Positions 1 through 6,014 of a stretch of 10,578 bases of DNA are shown here, one piece after another. The position numbers and the translations under genes were made by a program. Each line of letters starts with the position of its first letter. The stretch's first letter is position 1. The notes below the pieces were generated by a model. That model did not search any database, was not told where the DNA came from, and worked only from the letters and a program-made list of their open reading frames with translations. The stretch is from DASQFQ01 sp039934455. GTDB lineage: Bacteria > Actinomycetota > Thermoleophilia > Solirubrobacterales > Solirubrobacteraceae. The stretch covers positions 1-10,578 of the forward strand of contig JBDTMF010000148.1 in the NCBI GenBank assembly GCA_039934455.1, given 5' to 3'.

Positions 1-1
1 C

Positions 2-592
2 GCGGCCTTCGCGCGCGCCGCGGCGCGCCCGCGCGGGCGCGGCCTCGCGCTCTCGGCGGCGGCCCGGGGCACCGCGCCCGTGTCGGTCTCGGTCCAGGTC
101 GCCGCGCGTGGGCGGCGGGTCCTGCCCGCGCGCACCGTGCACCGGTTCGCGGCCGGGCGCACACCCGCGGTCTGGCGCCCGCGGCGCCTCCGCGACGGGC
201 TCTATCTCGTGCGCTTCGCGGTGCCGGCCGGCGGCGACACGAGCATCCGCCGCGTCGCGGTCGCGCGCAGCGGCGGGCGCTTCCACACGCTTCCGGCGGT
301 CGAACGCGCGTCTCGGTGCGGGCCGGTCCGCCTCCTGCGCGTGCAGCGGCCGGCGTTCGGCGGCCGCGGCGGCGCGCCGCTGAGGGTGAGCTTCCGCCTC
401 GGCCGCAGCGGGAGGGCGCGACTCGATCTGCTGCGCGGGTCGCGGGTCGCTCGGCGGCTGCACTCCCGCCGGGTGACCGCGGGCCGCGCCGTCCACGTCA
501 CCGTCCGCGCGCGCGGCCTCGCCCGCGGCGCCTACCGCCTCCGGCTCAGCGCCGGCGGGGAAGCCGTGACCGTAGGCGCGCGCCGGCTGTAG
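2..592 (+). CDS. C-terminal part of a probable secreted surface protein (5' end outside window)
   Basis: This frame is open from the left edge to a TAG stop at 590-592, giving 196 visible residues. A GTG at position 80 is in frame, but the frame stays open upstream of it, so the gene most likely begins outside the window. The protein is rich in Arg, Val, Gly and Ala and has the alternating pattern of beta-sandwich (Ig-like) domains. A segment of the type DGLYLVRFAV, a conserved-looking Cys (in ASRCGPVRLL), PAFGG, then RVSFRLGRSGRARLDLLRG and a closing GAYRLRLSAGG resembles the C-terminal domains of large secreted proteins in Solirubrobacterales, by memory of the family rather than a search. 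No enzyme motif is visible. Its last 47 bases overlap the convergent gene at 546-1337, so there is no room for a separate terminator. The assignment as a surface or extracellular protein is inference. Confidence 0.6.
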   Translation, partial: AAFARAAARPRGRGLALSAAARGTAPVSVSVQVAARGRRVLPARTVHRFAAGRTPAVWRPRRLRDGLYLVRFAVPAGGDTSIRRVAVARSGGRFHTLPAVERASRCGPVRLLRVQRPAFGGRGGAPLRVSFRLGRSGRARLDLLRGSRVARRLHSRRVTAGRAVHVTVRARGLARGAYRLRLSAGGEAVTVGARRL

Positions 593-1337
593 TCGCCATC
601 AGGAGGAACGCGAGGCCGGCGAACGCGGCGACCCCCGCCCCGGCGAGCGCGGCGATGACGCCCCAGGGCGTGTCGCCGACCGTGACCGAGCCGTCCTTCC
701 CCTCGCGGATCCCGCGCGGGTCGAAGCGCCCGACCGCGGACTGCTCCAGGTCACGCCGCGCGAGCGAGCGGAGGAAGCCGTGGGTGACGAGCACGTGGAT
801 CTTCGACTGCGTGTTCGAGTAGACGAACTTCGTCAGCCAGGTCGCGATCGCGGGGTAGAAGCTCGCGACCTCGACCTCGACGCGCACGGTCGCCCAGCCC
901 TCTGCTTCGGGCGGGTAACGGCGCACGTCGATCTCGAGGTAGCCCTTGCCGCCGCGCCCGCGGGGGGAGACGAGCAGGCCGTCCTCGATCCGCCAGCGCA
1001 CGATGCCGCGATCGCGCGACAGCTCGTACTCGGGCGCGCGAAAGCGCAGCAGCACGAAGGGGCGGAAGAGCAGCACGACGAGGCGCTCGGTGTCGGTGTA
1101 GGTGACGCGGATGAGGCCCAGCGTCACGCGCGAGAGGTACTTCCAGTAGGTGCGCGCCAGGCGCTCGAGGTTGGCCGCGTTCCACAGCGCGTCGAGCTCG
1201 CCGGCCGGGACGGTGACGTCCGCAGCCTGGATCGAGCGCACGCTGCCGTCGTCGTCGAACACGGTGTGCTCCTCGGGGTCGCGGATCACCGCGTCGGCGA
1301 CCCGGCGCTCCCGCCGGGCGTTGAGGAGCCCGGTCAT
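546..1337 (-). CDS. Unknown 263-aa protein with C-terminal membrane segment, coupled to the SDR gene
   Basis: I do not recognise a named family. Residues 1-220 form a soluble alpha/beta region with many strand-like segments (RLVVLLFRPFVLLRFRAPEY, GIVRWRIEDGLLV, GYLEIDVRRYP, ATVRVEVEVASFYP), compatible with a ligand-binding barrel such as the START/SRPBCC fold; that is a guess. Residues about 225-248 (WGVIAALAGAGVAAFAGLAF and on) are a single hydrophobic helix, followed by a basic tail RLRSRLPRRR, so it is probably tail-anchored in the membrane. There is no N-terminal signal peptide. Its ATG (1337) overlaps the stop of the upstream SDR gene in an ATGA arrangement, which implies translational coupling and a shared role. 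Its 3' end overlaps the convergent surface-protein gene by 47 bases. The codon pattern is normal for the window, so the gene is real. Confidence 0.8.
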   Translation of the reverse strand: MTGLLNARRERRVADAVIRDPEEHTVFDDDGSVRSIQAADVTVPAGELDALWNAANLERLARTYWKYLSRVTLGLIRVTYTDTERLVVLLFRPFVLLRFRAPEYELSRDRGIVRWRIEDGLLVSPRGRGGKGYLEIDVRRYPPEAEGWATVRVEVEVASFYPAIATWLTKFVYSNTQSKIHVLVTHGFLRSLARRDLEQSAVGRFDPRGIREGKDGSVTVGDTPWGVIAALAGAGVAAFAGLAFLLMATTAGARLRSRLPRRR

Positions 1338-2251
1338 GTCCCCTTGAGCGCCGCGCGCACCGCGTCGTCGAAGCCGAGCGGCGTGTCGTTGAGCCCCGCG
1401 GGCGGCGGCGTCTCGACCACCATCTCGGACTTCAGCCCGTCGATGAGCGGGCGCACAAGCCCGGTCTCGACGGGAGTGACGAGCGCGACCCAGTGGGAGG
1501 AGAGCCGGGGCGAGAGCACGGGGACCTTGAGGATGACGGGCGGGCGGCGGCCGAACAGCACCGCGGTGCGACGCATCATCTCACGGTAGGTCATGACCTC
1601 GGCGCCGCCGACCTGGACCTCGCCGGGCGCCTCGGCCCGCTCTCCGGCGTCGGCCAGCGTCCGCACGACGTCCTCGATCGCCACGGGCTGCGAGCGCGTG
1701 TCGACCCAGCGCGGCGTGATCATCAGCGGCAGCCGCTTGACGAGGTGGCGCAGCATCTCGAACGAGGCGCTGCCGGGGCCGATCACCATCGCGGCGCGGA
1801 CGTAGACGAGTTCCGGCACGCGCTGGGCCAGCAGCTCGGCGACCTCGTGGCGGGAGCGCAGGTGCGCCGAGGCATCCGGGCCGGTCGGGCCGAGGCCGCC
1901 GAGGTAGACGACGCGCTCGACGCCCGCGGCGCTCGCCGCCTCGCCGAAGTTGACCGCGGCGGCGCGGTCGCGCTTGGCGAAGTCCTCGCTCGGGTTCGCT
2001 CCGCGGCCCATGGAGTGGATCAGGTAATAGGCCGTCCGGACGCCCTCGAGCGCCTCCGCCAGCCCCTCGCCCTTGACGGCGTCGCCCGTGAGGCGCTGCA
2101 CCCCGGGCGGCAGCTCGGCGGAGTCGGGGTTGCGGACGAGCGCGCGCACGCGGCGGCCGCGGGCGAGCAGCTCGTCGAGGAGGTGCGAGCCGACGTAGCC
2201 GGAGGCTCCGGTCAGCAGGATGGGTTCTGGGTCTCGTTCTGGGGGGGTCAT
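1334..2251 (-). CDS. NAD(P)H-binding atypical SDR / NmrA-like protein
   Basis: The 305-residue protein opens with a Rossmann dinucleotide-binding motif, ILLTGASGYVGSHLLDELL (glycines at about 15, 18 and 21), followed by RVRALVRNP, where the Arg residues suggest NADP preference. AYYLIHSMGRG (residues 74-84), RVVYLGGLGP (113-122), LRSRHEVAELL and VRAAMVIGPGS (151-161) match the atypical SDR group that includes NDUFA9-like and NmrA-like proteins. The classical catalytic YxxxK is not present, so a redox enzyme, epimerase or binding role cannot be separated. Relatives often carry a C-terminal DUF2867 domain and run to nearly 500 residues; this one stops at about residue 305, just after the segment that normally leads into it. 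The next gene follows with an ATGA overlap. The start ATG at 2251 lacks an obvious Shine-Dalgarno sequence. The gene is divergent from the MerR-DICT regulator, which is a candidate controller. Confidence 0.88.
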   Translation of the reverse strand: MTPPERDPEPILLTGASGYVGSHLLDELLARGRRVRALVRNPDSAELPPGVQRLTGDAVKGEGLAEALEGVRTAYYLIHSMGRGANPSEDFAKRDRAAAVNFGEAASAAGVERVVYLGGLGPTGPDASAHLRSRHEVAELLAQRVPELVYVRAAMVIGPGSASFEMLRHLVKRLPLMITPRWVDTRSQPVAIEDVVRTLADAGERAEAPGEVQVGGAEVMTYREMMRRTAVLFGRRPPVILKVPVLSPRLSSHWVALVTPVETGLVRPLIDGLKSEMVVETPPPAGLNDTPLGFDDAVRAALKGT

Positions 2252-2358
2252 TGCGCCAGCTACGGCCGTGGGGTCTCGAAGGATGGATCTCCGCTATGGC
2301 GGCGTCCGTAACGGGCAGGAGTGCGAAGACCAACGTTGAACGCATTGTTGAGGGGAAT
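2252..2358. promoter_or_regulatory. Divergent intergenic region between SDR operon and MerR-DICT gene
   Basis: This stretch separates the two divergent start codons if the MerR gene begins at GTG 2359. It is more A/T-rich than the genes on either side and contains codons such as gta, agt, gtt, att and aat that are rare in the coding frames here. This supports its being non-coding. A weak sigma70-like pair on the minus strand (TTGGTC at 2333-2328, 17-base spacer, TACGGA at 2310-2305) could drive the SDR operon. CAACGTTG at 2331-2338 is a short perfect palindrome. MerR proteins usually bind within such divergent promoters, so control of both sides is plausible but not shown. Confidence 0.4.
2350..2355 (+). 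promoter_or_regulatory. Ribosome binding site supporting GTG 2359
   Basis: GAGGGG ends three bases before GTG 2359 (five bases if only the AGG is counted). The spacing is tight. It is nonetheless the best purine-rich match near the helix-turn-helix start and argues against the longer TTG (2251) and ATG (2296) starts. Confidence 0.45.
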
Positions 2359-3198
2359 GTGAAAGGTCTCGCCATCAAGGACGTGGCCGAGCGGACGGGT
2401 ATCGCCGCCGGCACGATCCGCATGTGGGAGCAGCGTTACGGGTTCCCCGAGCCCGAGCGCACCCCGGCCGGTTATCGCCTCTACGGAGAGGATGACGTCG
2501 AGGCGCTGCGCCGCGTGCTGGCCCTCCGCGAGCGCGGGCTCTCGGTCCCCGCCGCGGTCGAGCGCGTGCGCGGCGCGGAGATCGGCACCGACCGGCCCTC
2601 GCTGTTCGGCGCGCTCTCCGGCGGCGACCAGCCGATCGCCTCCCAGGTCCTCACCAAGCGGACGCTGCTCGCCATCTCGCGCGCGATCGAGGACGAGACG
2701 ATGTCGCGCGCGGCGTCGCCGATCGTGTTCGGCGCCTTTCAGCGCGAGGCCAACTACCGCGGGGTCGAGCACCGCTACCGCGCGATGGCGCGGACCGCCG
2801 ACGCCGTGGTGGTGTTCGCCGACTTCGACCACCTCGAGGCGCGCGCGGGGGGGATCGCCGAAGTACCGCTCGAGGCCGGCGACGCGCTCGGCAACGAGTG
2901 GGCCGTCGTCATCGACGCCCCCGGCTACAGCGCTTGCCTGCTCGCGTGGGAGCGCCCGCGCGCAGCCGCGCGCGTGCCGGACGGCGAGCGCTCGTTCGAG
3001 ACGCTATGGACGCTCGACCCGCGGATGGTGCGGCGCGCGGCGGAGGTCGGCGCGTCACTGGCGCGGCGCGCCGACGACGCGCTCGGCGAGCGGATCGAAG
3101 GCCTGCTGGCCGATCGTCCGCTGGCGATGGAGCATCCGGCGCCGTCGCTGACCTCCGTGACGAACCGGATCGTCGGCTATCTCGACGCGAATGGCTAG
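2359..3198 (+). CDS. MerR-family regulator with DICT sensory domain
   Basis: A cytoplasmic transcription regulator of 279 residues from GTG 2359. Residues 4-73 are a MerR-type winged helix: IKDVAERTGIAAGTIRMWEQ, then RYGFPEPERTPAGYRLY, the helix-turn-helix and wing of this family. Residues about 100-200 (LLAISRAIEDE, SPIVFGAFQRE, RYRAMARTADAVVVFADFD, EWAVVIDAPGYSACLLAWE) match the DICT domain, a sensory module shared with diguanylate cyclases and two-component proteins and often associated with light-responsive regulators. No metal-binding Cys cluster of the mercury/copper MerR type is seen. Longer starts exist (TTG 2251, ATG 2296), but codons between 2296 and 2358 are atypical. GTG 2359 has AGGGG just upstream and sits directly before the HTH, as in relatives. 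It is divergent from the SDR operon, which may be its target. The ligand or signal is unknown. Confidence 0.88.
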   Translation: MKGLAIKDVAERTGIAAGTIRMWEQRYGFPEPERTPAGYRLYGEDDVEALRRVLALRERGLSVPAAVERVRGAEIGTDRPSLFGALSGGDQPIASQVLTKRTLLAISRAIEDETMSRAASPIVFGAFQREANYRGVEHRYRAMARTADAVVVFADFDHLEARAGGIAEVPLEAGDALGNEWAVVIDAPGYSACLLAWERPRAAARVPDGERSFETLWTLDPRMVRRAAEVGASLARRADDALGERIEGLLADRPLAMEHPAPSLTSVTNRIVGYLDANG

Positions 3199-3243
3199 AT
3201 GACTGATTCCACGACCGCCGCGCGGGCCATGGAATCAATCATC
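3198..3243. terminator. Bidirectional terminator between convergent MerR-DICT and RlpA-like genes
   Basis: The arms GATGACTGATTCCA (3198-3211) and TGGAATCAATCATC (3230-3243) are complementary at 13 of 14 positions, with an 18-base GC-rich loop between them. On the minus-strand RNA the one mismatch becomes a G-U wobble, so the full 14-bp stem forms there. The inner eight pairs are perfect on both strands. The repeat begins at the last base of the MerR-DICT stop codon and ends inside the RlpA-like stop codon, filling the whole intergenic gap. There is no U-tract, which is common for actinobacterial stem-type terminators. Confidence 0.7.
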
Positions 3244-3925
3244 AGGACAGCGGGACCGCGCCGATGCGGTCCGTCTGCGTGACGCCGAGCTGCTGCGCGG
3301 CGGCTTCGGTGAGGTCCCAGCGAGCCTCGGAGCCGAACGGGCCGCGGTCGACGACGGGGAGCACGAGCGTCCGCGACCCGTAGTGCACGAGCACGTTCGT
3401 CCCGCACGGCAGGCTGCGGTGCGCGACGCCGACGAGCTCCGGGGTGAGCTCGATCCCGCACGCCGTCGTGTTGCCGTAGAAGCCGGGGCCGAACCAGGTG
3501 GCGACGGCGCCGCGGTAGACGGTGAGCGGCAGCTCGGGGGAGACGGCGGCGCTGTGCGCCGCGCCGCTGACGGCGGCGCGAAGACGGAACTGCCCGGTCT
3601 GACGGGCGCGCCAGCGGGCGATGAACGTGCCGTCGGGCCTGACGGTCGTGCGCGCCTGCTTCGTCCACGCCGCCGTGACGGCGTCGAGGTACTGGACGAC
3701 CACCGTGCGGCCGGCGAGACGCTCCGCGACGGCGCCGCGGAAGCGCACCCTGCGGCCGAGCAGCGCGTCGCCGCCGCCAGAGAGGGCGAAGGGCGAGGGC
3801 GGCGCCGCCTGCGGTGCGGTCGCGCCGCCGGAGGGCGCCGCGGGCTCCTGCGCGCCGGCCGTCACGGGAATGACCGCGGCGAGCACGGCGACGAACGGCA
3901 GGATGCGGGTCAGCGAGCCTCTCAT
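3242..3925 (-). CDS. Secreted RlpA-like double-psi beta-barrel protein (cell wall)
   Basis: From ATG 3925 the protein has 227 residues. Residues 1-26 are a signal peptide (MRGSLTRILPFVAVLAAV, then a likely cleavage after TAGA). A Pro/Ala linker follows, then an Ig-like region at about 55-137 and a double-psi beta-barrel at 140-227. The barrel shows ATWFGPGFYGNTTACG, GVAHRSLPCGTNV and LPVVDRGPFG, the hallmark blocks of the RlpA/expansin-like family. His169 and Asp193 fall where RlpA lytic transglycosylases keep catalytic residues, and Cys156 and Cys174 could form a disulfide. Such proteins act on peptidoglycan outside the membrane; whether this one is catalytic or only binds wall is open. There is no SPOR domain. 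The frame extends upstream to 4036, but that part is a c-di-AMP riboswitch, and a ribosome binding site precedes ATG 3925, so the shorter start is chosen. Expression is probably controlled by c-di-AMP. Confidence 0.9.
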   Translation of the reverse strand: MRGSLTRILPFVAVLAAVIPVTAGAQEPAAPSGGATAPQAAPPSPFALSGGGDALLGRRVRFRGAVAERLAGRTVVVQYLDAVTAAWTKQARTTVRPDGTFIARWRARQTGQFRLRAAVSGAAHSAAVSPELPLTVYRGAVATWFGPGFYGNTTACGIELTPELVGVAHRSLPCGTNVLVHYGSRTLVLPVVDRGPFGSEARWDLTEAAAQQLGVTQTDRIGAVPLS

Positions 3926-3928
3926 GAA

Positions 3929-3934
3929 CCTTCT
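3929..3934 (-). promoter_or_regulatory. Ribosome binding site of the RlpA-like gene
   Basis: AGAAGG on the minus strand lies three bases before ATG 3925 and just after the 3' end of the riboswitch aptamer. It fixes the start codon. Its closeness to the aptamer would allow ligand-dependent occlusion of the ribosome site. Confidence 0.55.
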
Positions 3935-3937
3935 CTG

Positions 3938-4082
3938 GTGCCTACGAGGTGAGCTGACGGGCTCGCGCAGAGAAAGCAGCGCTACAGCCGGAATCCCGGC
4001 CGATTCGCCCCCGCGGATCTCACTCCGATCCGCCATGGGTCCCCCGCTCGCCGGGTTTGGTAATCCGGCGATTCGGCGTCGC
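3938..4082 (-). promoter_or_regulatory. ydaO-yuaA (c-di-AMP) riboswitch
   Basis: Read 5'->3' on the minus strand, the conserved ydaO blocks appear in order: GCCGAATC near 4077; GGATTACCAAACCCGG, inside the hairpin GCCGG/CCGGC; GGGGGACCCA; a 7-bp hairpin GCGGATC/GATCCGC; GGGGGCGAATC, the counterpart of GGGGTGAATC; a hairpin GCCGG/CCGGC; and finally CCCGTCAGCTCACCTCG with GTAGGC near 3941. These are the signature elements of the class that binds cyclic di-AMP (Rfam RF00379). It ends about 12 bases before the start of the RlpA-like gene, matching the known link of this class to wall hydrolases and resuscitation factors in actinobacteria. Ligand binding usually lowers expression. The outer P1 stem looks short here, and no clear intrinsic terminator follows, so translational control is possible. 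Confidence 0.93.
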
Positions 4083-4097
4083 GCAGCGTAGCAGCGA

Positions 4098-4577
4098 CTA
4101 CGGCTTCGGGAGCCGCTTCACTGCGCGCTTCAGGACCTGGCCGCCGACCGTGAGGCCGATCTGCGCGAGCTCGCCGGCGGCCTGGATCGCCGTGGTGACG
4201 AGCTCGGTGCCGGTCGGCGGGGAGGAGCCGTGCTCCAGCGGCTCGGATGCCTCCGAACGCGCCCGCTCCGTCGACTCCCTGAGCGCCGGCGAGCCTGCGC
4301 GGACGGGGCGCGGGCCGCCCGCAGGAACCGCCGCGGGGCGGGTGCGCGGACGGGGTGCCGGAGCGGCCGGCGTGGGCGCGGCCCTCGCGGTCTTCGGCTT
4401 GGGCGTCGCGGCGACCTTGGGCTTCGCCGTGGCGCGCGGCTTCGCGGTCCCCCGCGAGCGCTCGCCGCCGACGCGGGACGCGCGGGTGGCGGGGAGGTTG
4501 CCGAGCACGCCCGCCTCGTCCTTGCCCGCCGCGGCCTTCGCCTTCGCGTTCTTCGGCTTGGCCGTCTTCTCGCTCAT
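4098..4577 (-). CDS. Ala/Lys/Pro-rich basic protein with conserved-looking C-terminal helix, function unknown
   Basis: A 159-residue protein whose first 115 residues are low-complexity: Lys-Ala-rich (EKTAKPKNAKAKAAAGKDE), then runs of AKPRATAKPK and PAAPAPRPRTRPA. This composition resembles histone H1-like or disordered DNA- or RNA-associated tails. Residues about 121-159 (GTELVTTAIQAAGELAQIGL, then TVGGQVLKRAVKRLPKP) can form an amphipathic helix with a basic end and are likely the conserved part. No signal peptide or membrane segment is present. The ATG at 4577 has GGA eight bases upstream. The gene is divergent from rpoD. Its stop lies only about 15-20 bases before the riboswitch of the RlpA-like gene on the same strand, so they may be co-transcribed. 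The name is unknown and nucleic-acid binding is inference from charge alone. Confidence 0.7.
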   Translation of the reverse strand: MSEKTAKPKNAKAKAAAGKDEAGVLGNLPATRASRVGGERSRGTAKPRATAKPKVAATPKPKTARAAPTPAAPAPRPRTRPAAVPAGGPRPVRAGSPALRESTERARSEASEPLEHGSSPPTGTELVTTAIQAAGELAQIGLTVGGQVLKRAVKRLPKP

Positions 4578-4829
4578 CCGTTTCCAGTCTACGTTTCGCG
4601 TGTCCCGATTGCGGGGGAAACAGAAAGAATCTGTGAAACCTCACGCGCGGCGGGGCGTAGAGGACATGAGCGGCACCTTGTCCATGGAAACGTGGCGAGC
4701 GACCGCCTAGACTCACGACTCAGTCTCGAGCGTGCCGCTGTTTGGAACGGACCGAGTGCGCCGACCTAAGCTCTTAGCGAATCCATTCAAGCCCGCCCGT
4801 CTCGCGGCGAGCCCGAGCAACAGGATCTG
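4578..4829. promoter_or_regulatory. Divergent intergenic region between the basic protein gene and rpoD
   Basis: The longest gene-free stretch in the window. It is lower in GC than its flanks. It holds at least one sigma70-like promoter candidate for rpoD and a short palindrome CTAAG-CT-CTTAG at 4766-4777. A second weak pair is TTGGAA at 4742-4747 with TAAGCT at 4767-4772 (19-base spacer). A hairpin CCCG-ATTG-CGGG lies near 4605-4616 in the leader of the minus-strand gene. A 14-codon ORF at 4666-4710 has a poorly spaced ribosome site and is not called. Confidence 0.4.
4685..4713 (+). promoter_or_regulatory. Candidate sigma70-type promoter for rpoD
   Basis: TGGAAA (4685-4690) and TAGACT (4708-4713) are separated by 17 bases and match the -35 and -10 consensus at four of six positions each. 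This would give an rpoD leader of about 110 bases. It is a sequence match only. Confidence 0.35.
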
Positions 4830-5930
4830 ATGTCAGTAGTCGACCTGCAGGAACTGGAAGAAGTCAAGGGCCTGCTCCTGAAGGGGCAGCAGCTCGGCGT
4901 CCTCACCTTCGCTGAGATCGCGACCGCGGTCGCGGAGATCGATCTGGACGAGTCGGACGTCGAAGACCTGCACACGTATCTCGAGAAGTCCGAGATCGAG
5001 CTGGTCGAGGAGATCGACCCCGCCGTCGGCGCCGCGCAGGAGGAACGTGCGCCCGACAAGCGCGGCCGCCGCAAGGCGAAGACCGCGATCGACCTCAAGC
5101 CGGACATGACGACGGACAGCCTCCAGCTGTTCCTCAAGGACATCGGCAAGGTGCGCCTGCTCACGGCGCAGGAGGAGGTCGACCTCGCGCGCCGCATCGA
5201 GCGGGGCGACCTCGACGCGAAACAGAAGATGGTCGAGTCCAACCTGCGGCTCGTGGTCTCGATCGCGAAGAACTACCGCAACCAGGGCCTGCCCTTCCTC
5301 GACCTGATCCAGGAGGGCACGCTCGGCCTGGTCCGCGCCGCGGAGAAGTTCGACTACCGCAAGGGCTTCAAGTTCTCGACCTACGCGACCTGGTGGATCC
5401 GCCAGGCGATCGCCCGCGCGCTCGCTGACAAGGCGCGCACGATCCGCATCCCGGTCCACGTCGTCGAGAAGCTCAACAAGATCGGCCGCGCCGAGCGCAA
5501 GCTCGTCACGGAGCTCGGTCGCGAGCCCACGCCGGAGGAGATCGCCGAGGTCACCGGCATCGAGCCCGACGAGGTCGACTCGATCAAGCGCTCAGCGCAG
5601 GCCCCGGTCTCGCTCGAGAAGCCGGTCGGTGACGAGGAGGAGTCCGAGTTCGGCCAGTTCATCGCCGACGAGCGGGCCGAGTCGCCCTACGAGCGCGCCG
5701 CCGAGATCCTCACGAAAGAGGCGCTGCGCGAGGCGCTGGAGAACCTCTCCTACCGCGAGCGGCGCGTGCTCGAGCTGCGCTACGGCCTGGGCGGGGAGCA
5801 CCCCCGGACCCTCGATGAGGTCGGGCGCACGTTCAACGTCACGCGCGAGCGCATCCGCCAGATCGAGAACCAGTCGCTCAAGAAGCTGCAGTCCCTCGCG
5901 GAGGCCCAGAAGCTCCGCGATGTTGCCTAG
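4830..5930 (+). CDS. rpoD: Primary RNA polymerase sigma factor, RpoD/SigA type
   Basis: A 366-residue sigma70-family primary sigma factor that directs core RNA polymerase to housekeeping promoters. Residues 1-60 (LQELEEVKGLLLKGQQLGVL, then TFAEIATAV) correspond to a short region 1.1. Residues 64-92 are an acidic-to-basic linker. Region 1.2 is at about 94-126 (DSLQLFLKDIGKVRLLTAQE). Region 2 is at 130-205, with NLRLVVSIAKNYRNQGLPFL, DLIQEGTLGLVRAAEKFDY and the promoter-melting FSTYATWWIRQAIARALAD. Region 3 follows at about 206-285 and region 4 at 290-366, with the -35 recognition helix in TLDEVGRTFNVTRERIRQIE. All blocks are intact and typical of SigA rather than an alternative sigma factor. 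Actinobacterial SigA proteins are often longer because of an N-terminal extension; this one is compact. AGGA lies four bases before ATG 4830. It appears to be transcribed alone. Confidence 0.97.
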   Translation: MSVVDLQELEEVKGLLLKGQQLGVLTFAEIATAVAEIDLDESDVEDLHTYLEKSEIELVEEIDPAVGAAQEERAPDKRGRRKAKTAIDLKPDMTTDSLQLFLKDIGKVRLLTAQEEVDLARRIERGDLDAKQKMVESNLRLVVSIAKNYRNQGLPFLDLIQEGTLGLVRAAEKFDYRKGFKFSTYATWWIRQAIARALADKARTIRIPVHVVEKLNKIGRAERKLVTELGREPTPEEIAEVTGIEPDEVDSIKRSAQAPVSLEKPVGDEEESEFGQFIADERAESPYERAAEILTKEALREALENLSYRERRVLELRYGLGGEHPRTLDEVGRTFNVTRERIRQIENQSLKKLQSLAEAQKLRDVA

Positions 5931-5965
5931 CGGCTTCGCATCCGCATAGAGTCGGCTATCGCCGA
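5927..5965 (+). terminator. Candidate terminator after rpoD (two small hairpins)
   Basis: Two hairpins sit in the 84-base gap after rpoD. The first pairs CTAGCGG (5927-5933) with CCGC-A-TAG (5942-5949, one bulged A) around an 8-base loop and includes the stop codon. The second is TCGGC-TATC-GCCGA (5952-5965). There is no U-tract. The stems are short, so termination is tentative. The rest of the gap to 6014 holds no clear promoter. Confidence 0.35.
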
Positions 5966-6014
5966 GCACGCGTACGCCAGGGAGGGCAGCGAGGACCACG
6001 CCGAGCCGGCGCGG

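Noticed and set aside
780..2311. Plus-strand open frames opposite the SDR operon
   Set aside because: They are mirror images of the minus-strand SDR and membrane-protein genes, which have family motifs and normal codon use.
2251..2358. Longer MerR-DICT starts at TTG 2251 and ATG 2296
   Set aside because: Codons in this stretch are atypical for the window. The TTG start overlaps the divergent SDR start codon, and the family HTH begins right after GTG 2359.
3926..4036. N-terminal extension of the RlpA-like reading frame to ATG 4036
   Set aside because: This stretch is the 3' part of the c-di-AMP riboswitch. The signal peptide and ribosome binding site place the start at ATG 3925.
4666..4710. 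Fourteen-codon leader ORF upstream of rpoD
   Set aside because: The purine-rich stretch is only one base from the ATG, no attenuation structure follows, and the stop overlaps the likely -10 element.
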